From NCBI RefSeq assembly GCF_036013645.1, contig NZ_CP107869.1:8432001-8496000 (forward strand): a DNA stretch of 64,000 bases, in the 5' to 3' direction. The DNA is from Streptomyces sp. NBC_00490 (GTDB taxonomy: Bacteria; Actinomycetota; Actinomycetes; Streptomycetales; Streptomycetaceae). Shown here piece by piece: positions 48,175 through 57,930 of the stretch. Made by a program: the position numbers and the translations under genes. Positions within the stretch are counted from its first letter, which is position 1. The number at the start of each line of letters is the position of its first letter. The notes under the pieces are model-generated. The model saw only the letters and a program-made list of their open reading frames with translations. It was not told where the DNA came from and made no database searches.

Positions 48175-49790
48175 GGCCTGCGCCAGCTCCGTCCGTCTCG
48201 TGCGAGCATCTCGTCGGCTTCCTTCGGACCCCAGCTGCCCGACGCGTACTGCGCGGGCTTGCCGTGCCGTGCCCAGTACGCCTCGATCGGGTCGAGGATC
48301 TTCCAGGACTCTTCCACTTCCTGGTGACGGGGGAACAGGTTGGCGTCGCCCAGGAGGACATCCAGGATGAGTCGCTCGTACGCCTCCGGGCTGGACTCGG
48401 TGAACGACTCGCCGTAGGCGAAGTCCATCGAGACGTCCCGGATCTCCATCGAGGTGCCCGGCACCTTGGAGCCGAACCGCACCGTCATGCCCTCGTCCGG
48501 CTGGACGCGGATGACGATGGCGTTCTGCCCGAGCTCCTCGGTGGCCGTGGAGTCGAAGGGGGAGTGCGGGGCGCGCTTGAAGACGACCGCGATCTCGGTG
48601 ACCCGGCGGCCCAGGCGCTTGCCGGTGCGCAGATAGAACGGGATGCCCGCCCAGCGCCGGTTGTCGACCTCCAGCCTGATGGCCGCGTACGTGTCGGTCT
48701 TCGACTGCGGGTCGATGCCCTCCTCCTGGAGGTACCCGGGCACCTTCGCGCCGCCCTGCCAGCCCTCCGCGTACTGCGCCAGCACGGTGTGCTCGCCGAT
48801 CTTCTCCGGCAGCCGCACCGACTTGAGCACCTTGAGCTTCTCGGTGAGCAGCGACTCGGCGTCGAAGGCGATCGGCTCCTCCATGGCGGTGAGGGCCATG
48901 AGCTGGAGGAGGTGGTTCTGGATGACGTCACGGGCGGCGCCGATGCCGTCGTAGTAGCCGGCCCGGCCGCCGATGCCGATGTCCTCGGCCATCGTGATCT
49001 GCACGTGGTCCACGTACGACCGGTTCCAGACGGGCTCGTACATCTGGTTGGCGAAGCGCAGCGCCAGGATGTTCTGGACGGTCTCCTTGCCGAGGTAGTG
49101 GTCGATCCGGAACACCTGCTCCGGGTCGAACACGTCGTGTACGAGCGCGTTCAGCTCCCGCGCGCTGGCCAGGTCGCGACCGAACGGCTTCTCGATGACC
49201 GCGCGCCGCCAGGAGCCCTCCGGCGCCTTGGCCAGTCCGTGCTTCTTCAGCTGCCGGACGACCTTCGGGAAGAACTTCGGCGGTACGGAGAGGTAGAAGG
49301 CGTAGTTGCCGCTGGTGCCCCGGGAGGCGTCCAACTCATCGACCGCGGACCGCAGTTGCTTGAACGCGGTGTCGTCGTCGAAGTCGCCGGGGATGAACCG
49401 CATGCCCTCGGCGAGCTGCTGCCAGACCTCCTCACGGAACTCCGTCCGCGCGTGCTCGCGCACCGAGTCGTGCACGACCTGCGCGAAGTCCTGGTCCTCC
49501 CAGTCCCGCCGGGCGAACCCGACGAGCGAGAAGCCCGGCGGCAGCATGCCGCGGTTGGCCAGGTCGTACACGGCCGGCATCAGCTTCTTGCGGGACAGGT
49601 CACCGGTGACACCGAAGATGACGAGCCCGGACGGACCGGCGATCCGGGGCAGACGCCGGTCCTGGGGGTGGCGGAGCGGGTTCTCCCACTCGGCGGACTC
49701 AGTGGCCGCGACGGTCTCGGCGGCCGCGGCGAGGGCCTCGGCGGCAGAAGTCTCGGCGGCAGAGGTCTCGGTTGCAGGAGTCCCGGTCAT
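48171..49790 (-). CDS. zwf: Glucose-6-phosphate 1-dehydrogenase
   Basis: A 539-residue enzyme. [19 protein letters not shown] is the NADP fold, [13 protein letters not shown] the active site with the substrate-binding Lys and catalytic His, and EKPFGRDL the conserved Lys-Pro loop. An N-terminal stretch of about 35 residues is low complexity (repeated ETSAAE), beyond the core enzyme. ATG 49790 overlaps the tal stop. It makes 6-phosphogluconolactone and NADPH. OpcA follows as activator. Confidence 0.95.
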   Translation of the reverse strand: MTGTPATETSAAETSAAEALAAAAETVAATESAEWENPLRHPQDRRLPRIAGPSGLVIFGVTGDLSRKKLMPAVYDLANRGMLPPGFSLVGFARRDWEDQDFAQVVHDSVREHARTEFREEVWQQLAEGMRFIPGDFDDDTAFKQLRSAVDELDASRGTSGNYAFYLSVPPKFFPKVVRQLKKHGLAKAPEGSWRRAVIEKPFGRDLASARELNALVHDVFDPEQVFRIDHYLGKETVQNILALRFANQMYEPVWNRSYVDHVQITMAEDIGIGGRAGYYDGIGAARDVIQNHLLQLMALTAMEEPIAFDAESLLTEKLKVLKSVRLPEKIGEHTVLAQYAEGWQGGAKVPGYLQEEGIDPQSKTDTYAAIRLEVDNRRWAGIPFYLRTGKRLGRRVTEIAVVFKRAPHSPFDSTATEELGQNAIVIRVQPDEGMTVRFGSKVPGTSMEIRDVSMDFAYGESFTESSPEAYERLILDVLLGDANLFPRHQEVEESWKILDPIEAYWARHGKPAQYASGSWGPKEADEMLARDGRSWRRP

Positions 49791-50932
49791 TCCGCGTCCA
49801 CCCCCTTGCTGTCCAGCGACTTGGCGACGGTGGCCAGCAGGTCGTTCCAGGCCGCCTCGAACTTGGCGACGCCCTCGTCCTCCAACTGCTGCACGACCTC
49901 GTCGTAGGAGATCCCGAGCGCTTCTACGGCGGCCAGGTCGGCGCGCGCCCGGTCGTAGCCGCCGGTGACGGTGTCGCCGGTGATGTCGCCGTGGTCGGCG
50001 GTGGCGTTCAGCGTCGCCTCCGGCATCGTGTTGACGGTGCCGGGCGCGACCAGCTCGTCGACGTACAGGGTGTCCTTGTACGCCGGGTCCTTCACACCGG
50101 TCGAGGCCCACAGCGGGCGCTGCCTGTTGGCCCCGGCACCGGCGAGGGCGGTGAAGCGCTCCCCGCCGAAGACCTCCTCGTACGCCTCGAAGGCGAGCCG
50201 CGCGTTGGCGAGCGCGGCCTTCCCCTTGAGGGCGAGGGCCTCGTCCGTGCCCAGCACGGTGAGCCGCTTGTCGATCTCGGAGTCGACGCGGGAGACGAAG
50301 AAGGAGGCGACCGAGTGGATGGTGGAGAGGTCGACGCCGTTCGCGGCGGCCTTCTCCAGACCGGCCAGGTAGGCGTCCATGACCTCGCGGTAGCGCTCCA
50401 GCGAGAAGATCAGCGTGACGTTGACGCTGATGCCGAGGCCGATGACCTCGGTGATCGCGGGGAGACCGGCCTTCGTCGCCGGGATCTTGATCATGGCGTT
50501 GGGACGGTCGACGAGCCAGGCGAGCTGCTTGGCCTCGGCGACGGTCGCCGGCGTGTTGTGGGCGAGGCGGGGGTCGACCTCGATGGAGACCCGGCCGTCG
50601 CGGCCGTCCGACGCCGTGTATACGGAATGCAGGATATCGGCGGCGGCCCGCACATCGGCCGTCGTCATCATCCGGACGGCCTCCTCGACTGTGACGCCCC
50701 GCAGCGCGAGGTCGGTCAGCTGCTCCTCGTACCCCTCGCCTGAGCCGATGGCGGCCTGGAAGATGGACGGGTTGGTGGTGACACCCACGACGTTCTTGTT
50801 CTCGACGAGCCCGGCGAGGTTCCCGGACTCGATCCGCCGCCGTGACAGGTCGTCCAGCCAGATGGAGACGCCCTCGTCGGACAGGCGCTTGAGTGCTCCC
50901 GCGGTCGCGGTTGCTTCGGTCACAGTGATCAT
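49787..50932 (-). CDS. tal: Transaldolase
   Basis: A 381-residue transaldolase of the long actinobacterial type. Schiff-base Lys in [22 protein letters not shown] near the N-terminus, and [14 protein letters not shown]. It exchanges dihydroxyacetone units between sugar phosphates. ATG 50932 (MITVTEATA) is chosen by homology and by AAAGAAG upstream. It lies 19 bp after the tkt stop. Confidence 0.94.
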   Translation of the reverse strand: MITVTEATATAGALKRLSDEGVSIWLDDLSRRRIESGNLAGLVENKNVVGVTTNPSIFQAAIGSGEGYEEQLTDLALRGVTVEEAVRMMTTADVRAAADILHSVYTASDGRDGRVSIEVDPRLAHNTPATVAEAKQLAWLVDRPNAMIKIPATKAGLPAITEVIGLGISVNVTLIFSLERYREVMDAYLAGLEKAAANGVDLSTIHSVASFFVSRVDSEIDKRLTVLGTDEALALKGKAALANARLAFEAYEEVFGGERFTALAGAGANRQRPLWASTGVKDPAYKDTLYVDELVAPGTVNTMPEATLNATADHGDITGDTVTGGYDRARADLAAVEALGISYDEVVQQLEDEGVAKFEAAWNDLLATVAKSLDSKGVDAE

Positions 50933-50951
50933 CTTCTTTCTGGCGATCGGA

Positions 50952-53027
50952 TCAACCGCGCGCGGCGGCGAGGGATTCCTTGGCTGCTGCGGCGACGTTC
51001 TCGGCGGTGAAGCCGAACTCGGCGAAGAGGGTCTTGGCGTCGGCGGAGGCGCCGAAGTGCTCGAGGGAGACGATGCGTCCGGCGTCACCGACGTACCGGT
51101 ACCAGGTCAGTCCGATCCCGGCCTCGACCGCTACGCGCGCCTTCACGGCCGGGGGCAGCACGCTCTCGCGGTACGCGCGGGGCTGCTCCTCGAACCACTC
51201 CACGGACGGCATCGACACCACGCGGGTGCCGAGCCCCTCTGCCTCCAGCAGCTCCCGGGCGGCCACGGCGAGCTGCACCTCGGAGCCGGTGGCGATCAGC
51301 ACGACGTCCACGGCCGGGGACGAGGAGTCCTTCAGCACATACCCGCCCTTCGCCGCGTCGGGGTTCACGGGGTACGTCGGCACACCCTGACGCGTGAGCG
51401 CGAGGCCGTGCGGGGCCGGGCTGGTGGCGTGCCTCTTCAGGATCTCGGCCCAGGCCACGGCCGTCTCGTTGGCGTCCGCCGGGCGGACGACGTTCAGGCC
51501 CGGGATGGCCCGCAGCGACGCGAGGTGCTCGACCGGCTGGTGGGTGGGGCCGTCCTCGCCGAGGCCGATGGAGTCGTGCGTCCACACGTAGGTGACGGGC
51601 AGCTGCATCAGCGCCGCCATCCGGACGGCGTTGCGCATGTAGTCGGAGAACACCAGGAAGGTGCCGCCGTAGATCCGCGTGTTGCCGTGCAGCGCGATGC
51701 CGTTCATCTCGGCGGCCATCGAGAACTCGCGGATGCCGAAGTGGACCGTACGGCCGTACGGGTCCGCCTCGGGCAGCGGGTTGCCCTCGGGGAGGAAGGA
51801 GGAGCTCTTGTCGATGGTGGTGTTGTTCGAGCCGGCCAGGTCGGCGGAGCCGCCCCACAGCTCGGGCAGGACCCCGCCGAGGGACTGGAGCACCTTGCCG
51901 GAGGCGGCACGGGTGGCGACGGCCTTGCCCTCCTCGAAGACCGGGACCGAGGACTCCCAGCCCTCGGGAAGCTGGCCGGCGACCACGCGGTCGAAGAGCT
52001 CGGCCCGCTCCGGCTGGGCGCCGCGCCACTCGTCGAGCTGCTTGTCCCAGGCCGCGTGCGCCTCGGCGCCTCGGTCCAGGGCCCCGCGGCTGTGGGCGAG
52101 GACCTCGTCGGCGACCTCGAAGGTGCGCTCCGGGTCGAAGCCGAGGAGGCGCTTGGTGGCCGCGATCTCGTCGTCGCCGAGGGCGGAGCCGTGGGAGGCC
52201 TCGGTGTTCCGCGCGTTCGGGGCGGGCCAGGCGATGATCGTGCGCATCGCGATGATGGAGGGCCGCTCGGTCTCGCCCTGGGCGGCCTTGAGGGCCGCGT
52301 GGAGGGCGGCCACGTCGATGTCGCCGTCGGCGGCGGGCTCGATGCGCTGGGTGTGCCAGCCGTAGGCCTCGTACCGCTTCAGGACGTCCTCGGAGAAGGC
52401 GGTCGCGGTGTCGCCCTCGATGGAGATGTGGTTGTCGTCGTAGAGGAAGACCAGGTTGCCCAGCTTCTGGTGGCCCGCGAGGGAGGAGGCCTCGGCGGAG
52501 ACGCCCTCCTCCAGGTCGCCGTCGGAGACGATCGCCCAGATGGTGTGGTCGAAGGGGGACTCGCCCCGCGGCGCCTCGGGGTCGAACAGGCCGCGCTCGT
52601 AGCGGGCGGCCATGGCCATGCCCACGGCGTTGGCGGCGCCCTGTCCGAGCGGCCCGGTGGTGGTCTCGACGCCGGCGGTGTGCCCGTACTCGGGGTGACC
52701 GGGCGTCTTGGAACCCTGGGTCCGGAACGCCTTCAGGTCGTCGAGCCCGACCTCGTACCCGGCCAGGTACAGCTGGGTGTAGAGGGTGAGCGAGGTGTGG
52801 CCGGGGGACAGGACGAACCGGTCACGGCCGGTCCACTCCGGGTCCGCCGGGTCGTGACGCATCACCTTCTGAAAGAGCGTGTACGCCGCCGGGGCCAGGC
52901 TCATCGCGGTGCCCGGGTGTCCGTTCCCGACCTTCTGCACGGCATCGGCCGCCAGCAGGCGGGCGGTGTCGACGGCACGCCGGTCGAGTTCGGTCCATTC
53001 GAAGCGGTCCGGTGTCTGCGTGCTCAT
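50952..53027 (-). CDS. tkt: Transketolase
   Basis: A 691-residue thiamine-diphosphate enzyme. [19 protein letters not shown], the cofactor motif SDGDLEEG through [10 protein letters not shown], and [28 protein letters not shown] with the catalytic His. First gene of the seven-gene pentose-phosphate operon. ATG 53027 (MSTQTPD) is preferred over a TTG two codons earlier. Upstream is a 7-1-7 palindrome at 53081-53095 overlapping a probable -10 box, with a divergent AraC gene. Confidence 0.95.
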   Translation of the reverse strand: MSTQTPDRFEWTELDRRAVDTARLLAADAVQKVGNGHPGTAMSLAPAAYTLFQKVMRHDPADPEWTGRDRFVLSPGHTSLTLYTQLYLAGYEVGLDDLKAFRTQGSKTPGHPEYGHTAGVETTTGPLGQGAANAVGMAMAARYERGLFDPEAPRGESPFDHTIWAIVSDGDLEEGVSAEASSLAGHQKLGNLVFLYDDNHISIEGDTATAFSEDVLKRYEAYGWHTQRIEPAADGDIDVAALHAALKAAQGETERPSIIAMRTIIAWPAPNARNTEASHGSALGDDEIAATKRLLGFDPERTFEVADEVLAHSRGALDRGAEAHAAWDKQLDEWRGAQPERAELFDRVVAGQLPEGWESSVPVFEEGKAVATRAASGKVLQSLGGVLPELWGGSADLAGSNNTTIDKSSSFLPEGNPLPEADPYGRTVHFGIREFSMAAEMNGIALHGNTRIYGGTFLVFSDYMRNAVRMAALMQLPVTYVWTHDSIGLGEDGPTHQPVEHLASLRAIPGLNVVRPADANETAVAWAEILKRHATSPAPHGLALTRQGVPTYPVNPDAAKGGYVLKDSSSPAVDVVLIATGSEVQLAVAARELLEAEGLGTRVVSMPSVEWFEEQPRAYRESVLPPAVKARVAVEAGIGLTWYRYVGDAGRIVSLEHFGASADAKTLFAEFGFTAENVAAAAKESLAAARG

Positions 53028-53075
53028 CTTCAAGAAGTCCTCGGTTGGAGCGGGGAATCTGCTCTGACGCGTTCA

Positions 53076-53095
53076 AATCTAAAAGTCTGACTTTT
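53076..53095 (-). promoter_or_regulatory. tkt promoter with 15-bp palindrome
   Basis: On the minus strand TAGATT (53081-53076) is a good Streptomyces -10 box. Directly upstream, and sharing its first base, is the perfect 7-1-7 palindrome AAAAGTCTGACTTTT (53081-53095). There is no recognisable -35, which points to control by a bound regulator. The adjacent divergent AraC protein is a candidate, but AraC proteins often prefer direct repeats. Confidence 0.55.
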
Positions 53096-53173
53096 ACGGG
53101 GGAAGGTCGAGGTGTGTCAGCCTGTGGTGAAAGTGGGACACGGACGGCTTGAGCAAGGCGGCACGAGTACGAC

Positions 53174-54079
53174 ATGGCGGACAGACCCATCCAAGGCGGA
53201 GACGGCGTCGGCGGTGTGAACGGGATCAGAACCTTCCCCTTTCCCATCGAGCTCAGCGTCGGCGGCGTCGGCATGCAGGTCGGCCCGATGGGTCCGCACC
53301 GCACCTGGCACGCGGATGCCCCACTGCACCGCGTCCACCGGATCGACTTCCATGTCGTGATGCTCTTCGACAAGGGGCCGGTCCGCCACATGATCGACTT
53401 CGCGGAGTACGAGGCGTACGCCGGCGACGTGCTCTGGATTCGCCCGGGCCAGGTCCACCGCTTCTCCAAGGCGAGCGGGTACCGCGGAACCGTCCTCACC
53501 ATGCAACCGGGCTTTCTGCCGCGGGCGACGGTGGAGGCGACCGGGCTGTACCGCTACGACCTGCCGCCGCTGCTGCGCCCCGACACGGCGCAACTGGCGG
53601 GGCTGGGAGCGGCACTGGCGCAGCTGCGGCGCGAGTACAAGGACACGGCGACCCTCCCCCTGAGCCTGCACACGGCCGTGCTCCGCCACTCCCTGACGGC
53701 CTTCCTGCTGCGCCTGGCCCATCTGGCGGCGAGCTCGCAGGAGGCGGCGCGGGGGCCGTCGGACACGACCTTCACCCTGTTCCGGGACGCGGTGGAGAAG
53801 GAGTTCGCGACGAACCACAGCGTCAGCGCGTACGCCGACACCCTCGGCTACTCCCGCCGCACCCTGGTCCGTGCGGTGCGCGCCGCGACCGGGGAGACGC
53901 CCAAGGGGTTCATCGACAAGCGGGTCGTCCTGGAGGCGAAACGGCTTCTCGCACACACCGACCTGCCGATCGGGCGGGTGGGCGCGGCGGTGGGGTTCCC
54001 GGACGCGGCGAACTTCTCGAAGTTCTTCCAGCTGCACGCGGGGCAGACACCGGCGGGGTTCCGGGCGGAACTGCGATGA
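53174..54079 (+). CDS. AraC family transcriptional regulator
   Basis: A 301-residue regulator. N-terminal cupin ligand domain at residues about 20-130 (HRIDFHVVMLFDKGPVRHMIDF, then GDVLWIRPGQVHRF). C-terminal double helix-turn-helix from about 205 (NHSVSAYADTLGYSRRTLVRAVRAATGETPKGFID, then VGFPDAANFSKFFQLHAGQTPAGFR). It is divergent from tkt with 146 bp between, so it may control the pentose-phosphate operon. The cupin domain suggests a small-molecule ligand. Confidence 0.88.
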   Translation: MADRPIQGGDGVGGVNGIRTFPFPIELSVGGVGMQVGPMGPHRTWHADAPLHRVHRIDFHVVMLFDKGPVRHMIDFAEYEAYAGDVLWIRPGQVHRFSKASGYRGTVLTMQPGFLPRATVEATGLYRYDLPPLLRPDTAQLAGLGAALAQLRREYKDTATLPLSLHTAVLRHSLTAFLLRLAHLAASSQEAARGPSDTTFTLFRDAVEKEFATNHSVSAYADTLGYSRRTLVRAVRAATGETPKGFIDKRVVLEAKRLLAHTDLPIGRVGAAVGFPDAANFSKFFQLHAGQTPAGFRAELR

Positions 54080-54118
54080 GGGGCCCCGACGCGCGGAGCC
54101 CCTCACCCAAGTGATGCG

Positions 54119-55504
54119 TCAGTGGCCGAAGTTGAACCAGTTCACGTTCACGAAGTCGGCCGGCTGCCCGCTGGTGAAGGTCAGATACACATCGTGTGTG
54201 CCCGTCACCGAGCTGATGTTCGCCGGCACGGTCCGCCAGGTCTGCCAACCGCCCGTGCCCGCCAGGGCGAAGCTCCCGATGGGCGCGTTGCCGCGGCTGT
54301 CCAGCCGGACCTCGACCAGCCCGCTCACGCCCGAGGCCGCACCGCTGGCGACCCGGGCGACGAACTGGGTGGCCGCCGTGGAGCCGAAGTTGACGTTCTG
54401 GTAGAGCGCCCAGTCGCCGCCCGCGAGATGGCTGATGTTCTGGCCGCCGCCGGTGTCGGTCGTGGTCTCGGTGCTCACACCGCTCTGGCCGTTGTGCGAC
54501 TCGGCCTGGATCGCCGCGTAGGCGTCACGCGAGCCCGTCGGAGGCGGGGTGGTGCCGCCCCCGGCGGACGACAGCACCTGGACGTAGTCGACGGTCATCG
54601 GCACGCCGGACTGGGTGCCGCTGTCCAGGCCGCCGCCGAACGCGTCCGGGAAGGCGCCGCCCATCGCCACGTTGAGGATGATGAAGAAGCCGTGGTTGGT
54701 GGCGTTGGACCAGGTCGTCGCGTCCACCTGGCTCGCGTTGACGGAGTGGAACTGGGTGCCGTCCACGAGGAAGCGGATGGTCTCCGGGGTGACCGAGCGG
54801 TCCCATTCCATCGTGTAGGTGTGGAACGCCGACTGGCAGGTAGAGCCCGGACACGGGGTGTTGTTGCCGATGCCCGTCGTCTCGTTGCACGGGCCGCCGG
54901 GGTTGGTGCCGCAGTGCATCGTGGCCCACACGCGGTTCATGCCCTGGACGTTCTCCATGATGTCCAGCTCGCCGACGCTCGGCCAGTTCTGGTAGTTGCC
55001 CCGGTAGGGCGCGCCCAGCATCCAGAACGCCGGCCAGTAGCCCTCGGCCGCCGTGCCGGTGACGTTGGGCATCTGGATGCGTGCCTCGACGCGCAGCTTC
55101 CCGCCGGACGGGGGCTGGAAGTCGGTGCGGTTGGTCTCGATGCGGCCGGACGTCCAGTTGCCGGCCGCGTTGCGGATCGGGGTGATGCGGAGGTTGCCGT
55201 TGCCGTCGAGCGAGACGTTGGACGTGCTGTTCGTCATCGTCTCGACCTCGCCGGTGCCCCAGTTGGCGGGGCCGCCCGGGTAGCCGGTGCCGGTCGCGTA
55301 CTGCCAGTTGGAGGTGTTGACGCCGGTGCCTGCCGCGCCGTTGAAGTCGTCGACGAAAACCTGCGTCCAACCCGTGGGAGGCGTGGGCGCGTTGGCGTTC
55401 GCGGGCAGGGTCGCGGCCGTGGCGAGAGCCGCCGCGAGACCGAAGGTGGAGAGTACGGCGATCAGGGCGCGCCGGCGTCTGGATGGTCCGGAGGGTGCAC
55501 TCAT
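54119..55504 (-). CDS. Secreted GH16 beta-glucanase with CBM6
   Basis: A 461-residue secreted enzyme. Signal peptide with RRRR and a hydrophobic core, cleaved near ANANA-APTPP (about residue 39). The GH16 catalytic domain follows with the ExDxxE active site GELDIMEN near residue 178 and YWPAFWML before it. A GGGTTPPPTG linker precedes a C-terminal CBM6-like beta-sandwich of about 130 residues (AIQAESHNGQSGVSTE to FVNVNWFNFGH). Probable endo-1,3-beta-glucanase acting on laminarin-type or fungal glucans. A palindrome like the CebR box lies 65 bp upstream. Confidence 0.9.
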   Translation of the reverse strand: MSAPSGPSRRRRALIAVLSTFGLAAALATAATLPANANAPTPPTGWTQVFVDDFNGAAGTGVNTSNWQYATGTGYPGGPANWGTGEVETMTNSTSNVSLDGNGNLRITPIRNAAGNWTSGRIETNRTDFQPPSGGKLRVEARIQMPNVTGTAAEGYWPAFWMLGAPYRGNYQNWPSVGELDIMENVQGMNRVWATMHCGTNPGGPCNETTGIGNNTPCPGSTCQSAFHTYTMEWDRSVTPETIRFLVDGTQFHSVNASQVDATTWSNATNHGFFIILNVAMGGAFPDAFGGGLDSGTQSGVPMTVDYVQVLSSAGGGTTPPPTGSRDAYAAIQAESHNGQSGVSTETTTDTGGGQNISHLAGGDWALYQNVNFGSTAATQFVARVASGAASGVSGLVEVRLDSRGNAPIGSFALAGTGGWQTWRTVPANISSVTGTHDVYLTFTSGQPADFVNVNWFNFGH

Positions 55505-55568
55505 GGGGTGTGCCTCTCGGGTACGGGGTGGGATGCGCGGGTGACTCGACAGCGCGCTCGGAACCGTC

Positions 55569-55582
55569 TGAGAGCGCTCTCA
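55569..55582 (-). promoter_or_regulatory. CebR/LacI-type operator upstream of beta-glucanase
   Basis: TGAGAGCGCTCTCA is a perfect 14-bp palindrome differing from the Streptomyces CebR box TGGGAGCGCTCCCA at one position per half. It lies 65 bp before the GH16 start, suitable for sugar-controlled repression. Confidence 0.7.
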
Positions 55583-55753
55583 AAGTGGGCCCAATGTGCT
55601 CTCGGCCACTCCGGCCGTCAAGAGGTGTAACCGTGAAAGTCCGTCGGGGGCGGGGGAGTTCACCCCATGAAGCCGCGAATGTGCCGAGAGGTCGCCTCGC
55701 CGGCGCGCGGACGGGCGTACCGTCGGACCTGGCCCCGAAGAAGTGGGGGAGCC

Positions 55754-56503
55754 ATGAGCCGGCACTCCGTCACCGCACGCCATCTACGGCTGATGCTCGA
55801 GGTCGTGGACGAGGCACGGCACGACACGTCCGACGAGTTCCCGCCACCGGCCCTCCTCAAGGGGCTCGGACGACTGGTCTCCTGCGACCTGGCCGAGTTC
55901 AGCGAGGTCGACCTCCCCACCCGCCGGGGGCTGGGCTATCAGGCGGTGCAGTACGGCGGCCCCTACCCGGAGTGGGACGACGAGGTGTGGTGGCTGTGGA
56001 AGCACCAGCACCCGCACTGTGCGGACGTGGAGCGCAGCCACGGGCACATGGACGTCGCCCAGTTGACGGACTACATGCCGACCCTGGAGTTCCGCGACAC
56101 GGCGCTCTACACCGAGTACATGCGGCCCTTCACCACCATGATGGTCGTCGCCCTGCCGACGGCGCCGGGACGCATCCGCATGTACTCCGTCTCCCGTGAT
56201 CGCGACCGCCCGTTCAGCGACCGCGACCGGCTGACCCTCCAGCTCCTGCGCCCGCACATCGACGCCGTCCACCGCGAGGCGGCCCGCCGGCGACGCGAGC
56301 CGGTGCGGCTCACCCCGCGCGAACTCGACGTCCTGCGGGCCGTGGCCAACGGAGGGGGGACCGAGGACATCGCCGGGCAGTTCGTGGTCGCGCCGAGCAC
56401 CATCCGCAAGCACCTGGAGAACATCTTCCGCAAGCTGGACGTCTCCAGCCGCACCGCGGCCGTCGCCCGCGTCTTCCCGGAACCCGAGGCGCCCCCGCCC
56501 TGA
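55754..56503 (+). CDS. LuxR-type transcriptional regulator
   Basis: A 249-residue protein with an N-terminal region of about 170 residues resembling a GAF-like sensor with Trp-rich segments (DEVWWLWKHQHPHC). A C-terminal LuxR helix-turn-helix lies at about residues 185-240 (LTPRELDVLRAVANGGGTEDIAGQFVVAPSTIRKHLENIFRKLDVSSRTAAVARVF). ATG 55754 is chosen, with GGGGGAG just upstream; ATG 55667 would add 29 basic residues. No receiver domain or ATPase domain is visible. The target is unknown. It converges with the L,D-transpeptidase gene, six bases between stops. Confidence 0.85.
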   Translation: MSRHSVTARHLRLMLEVVDEARHDTSDEFPPPALLKGLGRLVSCDLAEFSEVDLPTRRGLGYQAVQYGGPYPEWDDEVWWLWKHQHPHCADVERSHGHMDVAQLTDYMPTLEFRDTALYTEYMRPFTTMMVVALPTAPGRIRMYSVSRDRDRPFSDRDRLTLQLLRPHIDAVHREAARRRREPVRLTPRELDVLRAVANGGGTEDIAGQFVVAPSTIRKHLENIFRKLDVSSRTAAVARVFPEPEAPPP

Positions 56504-56509
56504 CCCGCC

Positions 56510-57745
56510 CTACAGCGCGCTGCCCGCCTTCCAGTCCGCCCAGGACAGGTTCCAGCCGTTGAGCCCGTTGGCCGGATCGACGGTCTTTTCGCCGGAGTTC
56601 CGCACGATCACGACGTCGCCGAGCATCGAGCTCTCGTAGAACCTGTAGCCCGCGACGGAGCTGTCGTCCGCGCCTTTCGCGTCGTGCAGGCCGATGCAGC
56701 CGTGGCTGGTGTTCCGGCTGCCGAACACCGAGGAGGACGCCCAGTAGTTGCCGTGCACGAAGGTGCCGGAGGTGGTGAGGCGCTGGGCGTGCGGGACGTC
56801 GGAGATGTCGTACTCGTCGCCGAGGCCGACCGTGGAGGACTCCATCCGGGTCTCCTTGAACCGCTCGCTGATCACCATGATCCCGGACCAGGTGGTGTGG
56901 TCGGCGTCGCCGCCGGAGACGGGGTAGGTGGCGTACGTCGCGCCGTCCCGCTTCACCACCATCTCCTTGGCGGCCAGGTCCACCGTGCTGATCTGCTCAC
57001 GGCCGATGTGGAAAGTGACGTCCTTCGACTGTGTACCGTATACACCATCCTGTCCTTCGACGTCCTTCAACCGCAGACCGAGGGTGATCGTCGTGCCGGC
57101 CGCCCAGTACGTCCGCGGCCGGAAGTCCAGCCGGGTGTCGCCGAACCAGTGGCCGACCACCTCCACGGCCGGCTCCGCCGTCACCGTGATCGCCTTCTCC
57201 ACGGCGGCCTTGTCGGACACGGCGTGGGTGAAGTTGATCGACACGGGCATGCCCACGCCGGAGGTCGAGTCCGCCTCGGGAGTGAAGTAGCCGACGAAGG
57301 TCTCGCCCGGGGACCTGGTGGTGAAGGTCGTGGTCTGTGCGTCGGCGCCCTCGGCCCGCGCGGTGACGGTGTACCTGGTGCCCGAGTACGGGTTCCGCGT
57401 CGACGTCCACCGGGTCTTCGCGTCGTCGTACGTCCCGGCCAGCGTGGAGCCGTCGTTGCCGATGACCTCGACGGAGACGAGCGTGCCGTCGGTGACGGTG
57501 ACCTCGACGGGGGCGCCGAACCCGGCCTTCCTGGTGCCGTCCGCGGGGCTCACCGAGACGACCGGCCTCTTCGTCGCGGCGACCTTCGCCGACGCCGACG
57601 GCTTCGCTCCGTCCGAGGCGTCCGCCGACCCGCCGCACCCGGTCAGCAGCGCGGCCGGAACCGCGCCCAGCACGGTGAGCACCCCGCGCCGCGACCACCT
57701 CTCCAAGGGCTGGTCGGACGGGTTCGATATGTGCGAGACGCCCAC
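56510..57745 (-). CDS. L,D-transpeptidase lipoprotein
   Basis: A 411-residue lipoprotein. Twin-arginine-like RWSRRGVL and lipobox LLTGC near residue 35, followed by an Ala/Ser-rich linker. Bacterial Ig-like domains occupy about residues 60-260, and the C-terminal YkuD catalytic domain has the active-site HG...SHGCIGL with Cys near 352. It makes 3-3 cross-links in peptidoglycan or attaches proteins to it. The start is GTG 57745, with AGGAAGG seven bases upstream. This is the common actinobacterial LdtMt2-like layout. Confidence 0.9.
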   Translation of the reverse strand: MGVSHISNPSDQPLERWSRRGVLTVLGAVPAALLTGCGGSADASDGAKPSASAKVAATKRPVVSVSPADGTRKAGFGAPVEVTVTDGTLVSVEVIGNDGSTLAGTYDDAKTRWTSTRNPYSGTRYTVTARAEGADAQTTTFTTRSPGETFVGYFTPEADSTSGVGMPVSINFTHAVSDKAAVEKAITVTAEPAVEVVGHWFGDTRLDFRPRTYWAAGTTITLGLRLKDVEGQDGVYGTQSKDVTFHIGREQISTVDLAAKEMVVKRDGATYATYPVSGGDADHTTWSGIMVISERFKETRMESSTVGLGDEYDISDVPHAQRLTTSGTFVHGNYWASSSVFGSRNTSHGCIGLHDAKGADDSSVAGYRFYESSMLGDVVIVRNSGEKTVDPANGLNGWNLSWADWKAGSAL

Positions 57746-57882
57746 GACAGGCCTTCCTGAGATATCCGCCTTTGCGTGTGCATCCTGCGCCGCGCGGATG
57801 TGCTGACCCTTTGAATCCCCGGGCCGCTTCCTGAGATTCCGGTGAGGACCCGCGGGGGACGGGCAGCAGGGCCGCCGCACGA

Positions 57883-57916
57883 CAGGGGGACCCGGCGCTC
57901 CCTGCCGGGTCCCCTG
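57883..57916 (-). terminator. Terminator downstream of MMPL gene
   Basis: Inverted arms CAGGGGGACCCGGC (57883-57896) and GCCGGGTCCCCTG (57904-57916), one bulged G, 7-base loop. It lies 15 bp beyond the MMPL stop at 57931 and upstream of the L,D-transpeptidase gene, consistent with ending leftward transcription. Confidence 0.75.
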
Positions 57917-57930
57917 CGTGCCGAACGCCG

